Assembly: GCF_029309835.1 (NCBI RefSeq)
Contig: NZ_JARJHL010000017.1
Span: forward strand, 1-64,000
DNA: 64,000 nt
From: Paracoccus sp. DMF-8
GTDB lineage: Bacteria > Pseudomonadota > Alphaproteobacteria > Rhodobacterales > Rhodobacteraceae
Direction: 5' to 3'
In this document: in pieces, positions 58,359-64,000 of the stretch
Layout: each line of letters starts with the position of its first letter
How positions within the stretch are numbered: the first letter of the stretch is position 1
Program-made: the position numbers and the translations under genes
The notes under the pieces: generated by a model
Seen by the model: only the letters and a program-made list of their open reading frames with translations
Database searches by the model: none
Told to the model about the DNA's origin: nothing

Positions 58359-59005
58359 AGGTTTCCTTTCCCCTCGCCCCCGAACCCGAAGCCGAAGCAG
58401 CCGAGGCCGCGCGCAAGCTGTTCGCGGGCCCGGTCGATTTCGTCAGCCGCGTCGTTGCCATGGACGGCCTGCTCCCTGCCGACCGCCCCGAGGTCTGCTT
58501 TGCCGGGCGTTCGAATGTCGGGAAATCCAGCCTGATCAATGCGCTGACCGGGCGAAACGGGCTGGCGCGGGCCTCGAACACGCCGGGGCGGACGCAGGAA
58601 ATCAACTATTTCGCGCTTGGCCAACAGGCCTATCTGGTCGACCTGCCCGGCTATGGCTTTGCCAAGGCGCCGGTCGCTGTGGTCGCAAAATGGCAGGCGC
58701 TGCTGAAAAACTATCTGGCCGGTCGCCCGACCCTGCGCCGCGCCTTTGCGCTGATCGACGCGCGCCACGGCGTCAAGGATGTCGATCACGAGATCATGAA
58801 ACTGCTGGACCGTTCGGCCGTCCCCTTTCAGGTCGTGCTGACCAAGATCGACAAGATCGGCCCGCAGGCGCTGACCGCGACCATCGCCCAGGTCGAGGAA
58901 GCGTTGCAGAAACACCCGGCCGCCTATCCCGAACTGGTCGTGACCTCGTCCGACAAGGGCAAGGGCATCGCGACCCTGCGCGCGATCATCGCCGGTCTGG
59001 ACTGA
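58355..59005 (+). CDS. engB: Ribosome-biogenesis GTPase YsxC/EngB
   Basis: The 216-residue GTPase has G1 GRSNVGKSSL, G3 DLPGYGFAKA, G4 LTKIDKIG and G5-like SSDKGKG. It helps assemble the large ribosomal subunit. GTG start at 58355 overlaps the MOSC stop. Confidence 0.94.
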   Translation: MKVSFPLAPEPEAEAAEAARKLFAGPVDFVSRVVAMDGLLPADRPEVCFAGRSNVGKSSLINALTGRNGLARASNTPGRTQEINYFALGQQAYLVDLPGYGFAKAPVAVVAKWQALLKNYLAGRPTLRRAFALIDARHGVKDVDHEIMKLLDRSAVPFQVVLTKIDKIGPQALTATIAQVEEALQKHPAAYPELVVTSSDKGKGIATLRAIIAGLD

Positions 59006-59083
59006 ATTGGTCGGGACCGGCAGCACAGATCCGCGCGGAATTTGCAACGTCTGGACCTTGGGGCGCACCCGTCCTAACCTGCC

Positions 59084-59118
59084 GCGCGACGCACAAGACC
59101 TGTTGCGCCACGCACAAG
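59084..59118. promoter_or_regulatory. Paired 14-nt direct repeats upstream of argB
   Basis: GCGCGACGCACAAG (59084-59097) and GCGCCACGCACAAG (59105-59118) match in 13 of 14 bases, and starts are 21 nt apart, two helical turns. They could be operator half-sites for argB. Confidence 0.4.
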
Positions 59119-59143
59119 GGCCCATCGGATGAGAAAGCAAGAT

Positions 59144-60043
59144 ATGAACCGTGACTGGACCGCCACCGCACGCACCCTGTCCGAGGCCCTGCCCTATATG
59201 CAGCGCTATTCCGGCGCGGTCGTCGTGGTGAAATTCGGCGGCAATGCCATGGGCGACGACGAGGCGATGGCGGAATTCGCCCGCGATATCGTGCTGATGA
59301 AACAGGTCGGCATCCATCCGGTGGTCTGCCACGGCGGCGGCCCGATGATCAATGAAATGCTGGACAAGCTGGGCATCGAATCGCGTTTCGTGCGCGGCAA
59401 GCGCGTCACCACCAAGGAAACCGTCGAAGTCGTCGAAATGGTGCTGTCCGGTCTGGTGAACAAGCGCATCGTGCAGGCGATCAATGACGCCGGCGGCCGC
59501 GCGGTCGGCATTTCCGGCAAGGACGACGACCTGATCGTCTGCGAGGCGGACGACCCCGAACTGGGCTTTGTCGGCCGCCCCGTCGAAATGAACGTCCAGA
59601 TCATCCGCGACCTTTACAACGCGGGCCTGATCCCGGTCATCGCCCCGGTCGCGACCGGCATGGCCGACAACGAAACCTTCAACGTCAACGGCGACACGGC
59701 GGCGGGCGAAATCGCGGGCGCGCTGCGCGCCGACCGCCTGCTGCTGCTGACCGATGTCGCGGGCGTCAAGGACAGCAATGGCGAGGTCCTGACCCAGATC
59801 CATCCCGATCAGGTCCGCGAGATGATCGAGGACGGCACCATCGCGGGCGGCATGATCCCCAAGACGGAAACCGCGCTCAAGGCGCTGCGCGACGGTGTGC
59901 GCGCCGTGGTCATTCTGGATGGCCGCGTGCCGAACGCCAGCCTGCTGGAACTGTTCACGGAACATGGCGCGGGCAGCCTGATCCGCGCCTCGAAACCGCG
60001 CGTGCGGCCGCGCGGTCTGCGGCAGGGCGAAAGCGAGCTTTGA
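59144..60043 (+). CDS. argB: Acetylglutamate kinase
   Basis: Phosphorylates N-acetylglutamate in arginine synthesis. [11 protein letters not shown] near the N-terminus, [10 protein letters not shown] and [10 protein letters not shown] match the family, as does [14 protein letters not shown] at 59144 gives 299 residues; an in-frame ATG at 59129 adds five. The operon with engB and MOSC is conserved in the group. Confidence 0.95.
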   Translation: MNRDWTATARTLSEALPYMQRYSGAVVVVKFGGNAMGDDEAMAEFARDIVLMKQVGIHPVVCHGGGPMINEMLDKLGIESRFVRGKRVTTKETVEVVEMVLSGLVNKRIVQAINDAGGRAVGISGKDDDLIVCEADDPELGFVGRPVEMNVQIIRDLYNAGLIPVIAPVATGMADNETFNVNGDTAAGEIAGALRADRLLLLTDVAGVKDSNGEVLTQIHPDQVREMIEDGTIAGGMIPKTETALKALRDGVRAVVILDGRVPNASLLELFTEHGAGSLIRASKPRVRPRGLRQGESEL

Positions 60044-60140
60044 TTTGCGCCCCAATTCCCGGCAGACAATGCTTGCCGCCCGGCGGGAAGCTGTGGCAGG
60101 CTGCGCTTTGCACCCTCATGGTCGGCCAAGGTAGAACCTC

Positions 60141-60659
60141 ATGACTTCACCCGGATATCGCCGGCTCATCCTGACGCGGCACGCGAAATCGTCCTGGGAC
60201 AATCCCGAATTGACGGATCACGACCGCCCGCTGAATGCGCGCGGCAGGCGGTCCGCGCTGGAGCTGGGCGACTGGCTGGCCAGCCGGGGCTATGATCCCG
60301 AAGAGGTGCTGTGTTCGACCGCGCAGCGCACGCGGGAAACCTGGGAGTGGGTATCCTCGGCCATTCTGGAGGTTCGCCCGAATATCCGTTTCGAGGCGGG
60401 GCTTTACCACGCCAGTCCCGAAAAGATGCTGCAGATCCTGCAGACCGCCGCCGCGCCGACGGTGCTGATGATCGGCCATAATCCCGGCATTGCGGAATTC
60501 GCGGCGATGCTGCCCGCGCGCGTGCCCGTCGATCCCGATTTCCGCCGCTATCCGACGGCCGCGACGCTGGTGATCGACTTCCAGACCGACAAATGGGCGG
60601 ATGTCCGGCCGGGTCAGGGCAGCGTGCTGGACTTTGTCCGCTTCGACGGCCGGGGATAA
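60141..60659 (+). CDS. SixA-like histidine phosphatase
   Basis: The 172-residue protein has the phosphatase RHG-type motif as TRHAKSSWDNPELTDHDRPLN and the second His in MIGHNPGIAEFA. SixA removes phosphate from histidine residues of phosphorelays. Substrate unknown here. Confidence 0.88.
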   Translation: MTSPGYRRLILTRHAKSSWDNPELTDHDRPLNARGRRSALELGDWLASRGYDPEEVLCSTAQRTRETWEWVSSAILEVRPNIRFEAGLYHASPEKMLQILQTAAAPTVLMIGHNPGIAEFAAMLPARVPVDPDFRRYPTAATLVIDFQTDKWADVRPGQGSVLDFVRFDGRG

Positions 60660-60704
60660 TTGATCCAGAGTGCGCCGCGCCCCGCGCCCTGGATCCGGGG
60701 CGCC

Positions 60705-61670
60705 CTAGATCCGGGTCACGATCCGCGCCTGAAACAGCGCCTCGACGTCCCCGGGGCGGCACAATTCGGTCGCGGGCGTCTGCACCGTCGCAGATGCCGC
60801 CGCCGCGCCCAGCCCCATCGCCTCGGCGATGTCCCATCCGCGCGCCAGCCCCAGGGTAAAGCCCGCCAGATAGCTGTCGCCCGCGCCGACCTTGCTGACG
60901 ACCGGGACCGTTTCGGCATGGGCATGCCAGATCCCGTCGCGGGTCGCGATGATATTGCCATCCGTGCCCCGCGCGATAATGACGCCCTGCGCCGCACCGC
61001 GTTCGACCAGTTCCACCGCCAGCGCCGCCGTATCGCCGCGCGTGGGCAGCGGCCTGCCCGCCAGCCCCTCGGCCTCGCGGTCATCCATGCGCAGGATATG
61101 GACCGAAGCGTTCCGCCCCGAGGCGACCTCGGCCAAGGCCGCGCCCGATGTATCGACGATCAGCCGCCCCTGCGGCATCCGCGCCGCCAGCATCGCGGCA
61201 AAAGCGGCAGGCACGCCCGGCGGGTTCGACCCCGACAGCACGACATAGCCATCGGCCGGGGCATGGCGGGCGATCTGGTCCAGCGCCTGTTCGACCAGAT
61301 CCGTGCCCCATTCCGGGCCGGGCAGGACAAAACGGAACTGCTGCCCCGTCGCCGCATCGGTCACGGTAAAGGATCTGCGGGTTTCCCCCGGCGCGGGCAG
61401 GGCGATGACCCCGATCCCCGCATCGGCCAGCATCTGCACGATCCGCTGCCCGGTCAGCCCGCCAAGCGCCGCCAGCGCCCGGCTGTGCCCGCCCATCAGT
61501 GCCATCGCCCGGCTGATATTCAGCCCGCCGCCGCCGGGATGGGTGATCGGCGCCTCGCAACGCAGCTTGACCTCTGGCGTGACGCTGGCCGTCGCGGTGG
61601 ACAGGTCCAGCGCCGGGTTCAGCGTCACGGTCAGGACCGGAACCTGACGCGCGGGATCCGTCGCCCTCAT
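60705..61670 (-). CDS. pfkB: PfkB-type hexose kinase (1-phosphofructokinase family)
   Basis: The 321-residue ribokinase-fold enzyme opens VLTVTLNPALDLSTAT, has THPGGGGLNISRAMALMGG and the catalytic GAGDSYLAGF. Similar to E. coli PfkB, a phosphofructokinase, though other hexose phosphates are possible. ATG at 61668-61670 overlaps the metallopeptidase stop (ATGA), so it is co-translated. Confidence 0.9.
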   Translation of the reverse strand: MRATDPARQVPVLTVTLNPALDLSTATASVTPEVKLRCEAPITHPGGGGLNISRAMALMGGHSRALAALGGLTGQRIVQMLADAGIGVIALPAPGETRRSFTVTDAATGQQFRFVLPGPEWGTDLVEQALDQIARHAPADGYVVLSGSNPPGVPAAFAAMLAARMPQGRLIVDTSGAALAEVASGRNASVHILRMDDREAEGLAGRPLPTRGDTAALAVELVERGAAQGVIIARGTDGNIIATRDGIWHAHAETVPVVSKVGAGDSYLAGFTLGLARGWDIAEAMGLGAAAASATVQTPATELCRPGDVEALFQARIVTRI

Positions 61671-62074
61671 TCCCACCACCGGTCGATCCGGGCGATGTCG
61701 TCATCCGACCAGCCGAAGTGATGGGCATATTCATGAACTACGACATTGCGCACCAGCGCCGCCAGCGTCACATCCCCGCGACTGGCCCATTCGTCCAGAA
61801 TCGCGCGGCGAAACAGCCAGACGGTATCTGGAAAGGCCTGCGGCTCTGCCAGCGATTTTTCGGTCAGCGGCACACCGTCATACAGGCCCGTCAGCTCCAG
61901 CGGGTCGTGAATGTCCAGCGCATCCAGAAAATCATCGCGGGCGAAATCCGCGACGCGCAGGATCACGGCCTGCGCATGGCCCGCGAATTCGGGGGGAAAG
62001 GTGGCGATGACGTCGCGGGCCAGAGCCTCGATCGCGTCATTGTCGGGGGCTTGGGCCTCGGTCCAGTCGGTCAT
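61667..62074 (-). CDS. Zincin-like metallopeptidase (DUF1025)
   Basis: The 135-residue protein has the zinc motif HEYAHHFGWSDDDI (HExxH), typical of a small bacterial family of uncertain role. FPDTVWLFRRAILDEWA precedes it. It overlaps pfkB by ATGA, and its start is 78 nt from gltX, on the other strand. Confidence 0.88.
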   Translation of the reverse strand: MTDWTEAQAPDNDAIEALARDVIATFPPEFAGHAQAVILRVADFARDDFLDALDIHDPLELTGLYDGVPLTEKSLAEPQAFPDTVWLFRRAILDEWASRGDVTLAALVRNVVVHEYAHHFGWSDDDIARIDRWWE

Positions 62075-62152
62075 GTCGGCTCTCCTGTCGTTGCCCCTGA
62101 TATGGACAAAATCCGGCTATTGTGAAAGAGCGAACGGGACAGGAGACATCCC

Positions 62153-63478
62153 ATGACCACCACCCGCTTCGCCCCCTCGCCCACCGGACATATCCACGTC
62201 GGCAACCTGCGCACCGCGCTGATGAACTATCTGATCGCCCGAAAGAGCGGCGGCAGCTTCATCCTGCGGCTGGACGACACGGACCGCGAAAGGTCGAAAC
62301 AGGAATATGCGGATGGCATCCAGCGCGATCTGGAATGGTTGGGCCTGACCTGGGACCGGATCGAACGCCAGTCCGACCGGCTGGACCGCTACGGCGAGGC
62401 CGCCGATCAACTGCGCGCGGCGGGCAAGCTCTATGAGGTTTTCGAGACCCCGACCGAACTGGACCTGAAACGCAAAAAGCAACTGAACATGGGCAAGCCC
62501 CCGGTCTATGACCGTGCGGGGCTGGGCCTGTCGGATGCCGACAAGGACAAGCTGCGCGCCGAGGGCCGCGATGGCTACTGGCGTTTCCTGCTGGATCACG
62601 AACGCATCGAATGGACCGACGGCATCCTTGGCGATATCTCCATCGACGCGGCCAGCGTGTCCGACCCGGTGCTGATCCGCGCCGATGGTCAGGTGCTGTA
62701 TACCTTTGCTTCATCGGTTGATGATACCGATATGGGCGTGACCCATATCGTGCGGGGTGCCGACCATGTGACGAATACCGCGACTCAGATCCAGATCATC
62801 AAGGCGCTTGGCGGCACGCCCCCGGCCTTTGCCCATCACAGCCTGCTGACCGGCGCGCAGGGCGAAGAGCTGTCGAAACGTCTTGGCGCGCTGTCGATCC
62901 GCGAGATGCGCGAAACCGGCATCGCGCCCGAGGCCTTGCTGTCGATGATGGCGCGTCTTGGCTCATCGCAGCCGATCGAACTGCGCATGTCGCTGGACGA
63001 ACTGGCCGAAGGGTTCGACCTGTCGCAATTCGGCGCCTCGCCCACGAAATTCGACCCCGACGACCTGCTGCCCCTGACGCGCGAAGCCAATCAGGCCCGC
63101 CCCCTGTCCGAGGTCGCCGACCGCATCGCGGCACTTGGCGTCCCGGCCGATCAGGCCGAACGTTTCTGGCGCGTGGCCTCGCAGAACATCACCAAGCTGG
63201 ACGATCTGGGCGCGTGGTGGACGATTTTCCATGACGGGGCAGAGCCGCGCATCGACGCCGAGGATGCCGATTTCATCGCACAGGCCATGACCCTGCTGCC
63301 GCCCCCGCCCTACAACGACCAAAGCTGGTCGGAATTCACCGCCAGGGTGAAAGAGGCGACCGGCCGCAAGGGCAAAGGGCTGTTCATGCCGCTGCGCAAG
63401 GCCCTGACCGGTCAGGAACACGGCCCCGACATGGCCGATGTCATGCCGCTGTTGCAGGTCGTGAAGGCGCGCGGCTAA
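62153..63478 (+). CDS. gltX: Glutamyl-tRNA synthetase
   Basis: The 441-residue class I enzyme has the HIGH region PSPTGHIHVGNLRTALMNYL and the KMSKS-equivalent EELSKRLGALSIREM. The gene has AGGAG about 11 nt upstream. Alphaproteobacteria often carry two GltX copies, one of which charges tRNA-Gln; which this is cannot be told. Confidence 0.93.
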   Translation: MTTTRFAPSPTGHIHVGNLRTALMNYLIARKSGGSFILRLDDTDRERSKQEYADGIQRDLEWLGLTWDRIERQSDRLDRYGEAADQLRAAGKLYEVFETPTELDLKRKKQLNMGKPPVYDRAGLGLSDADKDKLRAEGRDGYWRFLLDHERIEWTDGILGDISIDAASVSDPVLIRADGQVLYTFASSVDDTDMGVTHIVRGADHVTNTATQIQIIKALGGTPPAFAHHSLLTGAQGEELSKRLGALSIREMRETGIAPEALLSMMARLGSSQPIELRMSLDELAEGFDLSQFGASPTKFDPDDLLPLTREANQARPLSEVADRIAALGVPADQAERFWRVASQNITKLDDLGAWWTIFHDGAEPRIDAEDADFIAQAMTLLPPPPYNDQSWSEFTARVKEATGRKGKGLFMPLRKALTGQEHGPDMADVMPLLQVVKARG

Positions 63479-63540
63479 GGGGGCGGCTGGCGGCCTGCGG
63501 GCGCGCGTCGGATAAGTTCGGAAAATCGCAACTTACCCGC

Positions 63541-63567
63541 TTGACGCCCCCGCAAGCCCGCTTTAAA
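63541..63567 (+). promoter_or_regulatory. Promoter of tRNA-Met
   Basis: TTGACG at 63541-63546 and TTAAAC at 63563-63568 are 16 nt apart, and the tRNA starts 14 nt later. Confidence 0.45.
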
Positions 63568-63581
63568 CCCCGCTCACCCGT

Positions 63582-63658
63582 GGCGGAGTAGCTCAGCTGG
63601 TTAGAGCAGAGGAATCATAATCCTTGTGTCGGGGGTTCAAATCCCTCCTCCGCTACCA
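63582..63658 (+). tRNA. tRNA-Met elongator (anticodon CAT)
   Basis: Cloverleaf with acceptor GGCGGAG and CTCCGCT, D arm AGCTCAGCTGGTTAGAGC, anticodon loop in GGAATCATAATCC, T arm GGGGGTTCAAATCCCTC and encoded CCA. The lack of the initiator C1-A72 pattern and three G-C anticodon pairs points to elongator Met. Confidence 0.93.
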
Positions 63659-63769
63659 TTTAATCCGGTAATGAATTGATATTATTGGAAAAATTTCGAC
63701 AGACAGGAACATACCCGCCTATTTGCCCGCCATCTCAAAAGCGCTTGATTGCGATGCGATGCGCCACGA

Positions 63770-64000
63770 TCACGCCGCGCGATCCACCACATAGGCCCCG
63801 CCTCCCGGCGTGATGACCAACCGCCAGCCGTCGCGCCGCCCCTGCCGGACAATCGCCAAGCCAGTTCCGAGAAGGGCGGTATCAAGTTCCGCGAGTGCCG
63901 CGTTCAACTCGGCATACATCCGCACAGGCGGTGGCCCGCCGTCCGGGTCATGGTCAAACATGCGGTCAAAAATCTGGTCGGCAATGATCGGACGGCCACC
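63770..64000 (-). CDS. Partial unknown protein, C-terminal end
   Basis: The frame stays open to the right edge and ends RRDGWRLVITPGGGAYVVDRAA. The visible 76 residues include GRPIIADQIFDRMFDHDPDGGP. No domain recognised. It lies just beyond tRNA-Met, a common site for inserted elements, so mobile origin is possible but not shown. Confidence 0.5.
   Translation of the reverse strand, partial: GGRPIIADQIFDRMFDHDPDGGPPPVRMYAELNAALAELDTALLGTGLAIVRQGRRDGWRLVITPGGGAYVVDRAA

Noticed and set aside
1..64000. CRISPR array, rRNA operon, phage structural cluster
   Set aside because: No regularly spaced repeats, no rRNA sequence and no capsid, tail or terminase genes were seen.

Overview
The window reads as chromosome of a high-GC alphaproteobacterium of the Rhodobacteraceae, most like Paracoccus. 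This is inferred from gene content and order: an acetate permease operon with an SLC5-type histidine kinase, choX-betC, coq9, rpmH-rnpA-yidD with yidC-MOSC-engB-argB nearby, an alpha-type elongator tRNA-Met, and GTG starts with ATGA/GTGA gene overlaps. No 16S rRNA is present to fix the genus.

Layout. 0-9 kb (minus strand): a tightly overlapped operon for acetate uptake and signalling (DUF485 protein, ActP, CBS/nucleotidyltransferase protein, small membrane protein, SLC5-histidine kinase, CheY-like regulator), ending in a broken membrane/PAS/ATPase-like/DnaQ-exonuclease fusion. 9.7-16.5 kb: kynureninase, then a three-gene RND efflux operon with two adaptor proteins. 16.5-26 kb: yggT-recQ, a thioesterase, an oxidoreductase, an MFS carrier and four successive broken genes (mepA, phytase-like esterase, serine hydrolase, queuosine-precursor transporter). 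26 kb: a compact structured RNA locus with an exceptionally strong Shine-Dalgarno and an 18-codon ORF, then choX-betC (choline / choline-O-sulfate). 28.8-33 kb: a thiolase facing a ModE-like regulator, and modABC. 33-46 kb: envelope and housekeeping genes (SLT lipoprotein, lolA, ubiH-like, amidase, aminotransferase, ftsK, rpsU, coq9, quinone oxidoreductase, lrp-ald, mscL, GST). 46.5-50 kb: an island of nested insertion-sequence remnants and decayed small ORFs around tRNA-Cys, ending at tRNA-Arg. 50-63.7 kb: an orphan histidine kinase, then rpmH-rnpA-yidD-ttcA-(degenerate EAL protein)-yidC-MOSC-engB-argB, a SixA-like phosphatase, metallopeptidase-pfkB, gltX and tRNA-Met. A partial unknown gene runs off the right edge.

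Data quality matters here. Many genes carry single-base gains or losses, mostly in short G or C runs, and at least one pair cancels out inside an otherwise intact kinase. The breaks cluster (0-2.2, 17.9-19.6, 22.1-31.8 and 46.6-50 kb), while 5.5-17.8, 32-46 and 50-57 kb look clean. I cannot separate sequencing error from real decay; the pattern in conserved housekeeping genes (recQ, modB, yidC) favours error, whereas the IS island looks truly decayed.

Most noteworthy: the structured RNA at 26.0-26.2 kb, the exonuclease-sensor fusion tied to the acetate operon, the EAL protein that has lost its catalytic motifs, and the two-adaptor RND pump.
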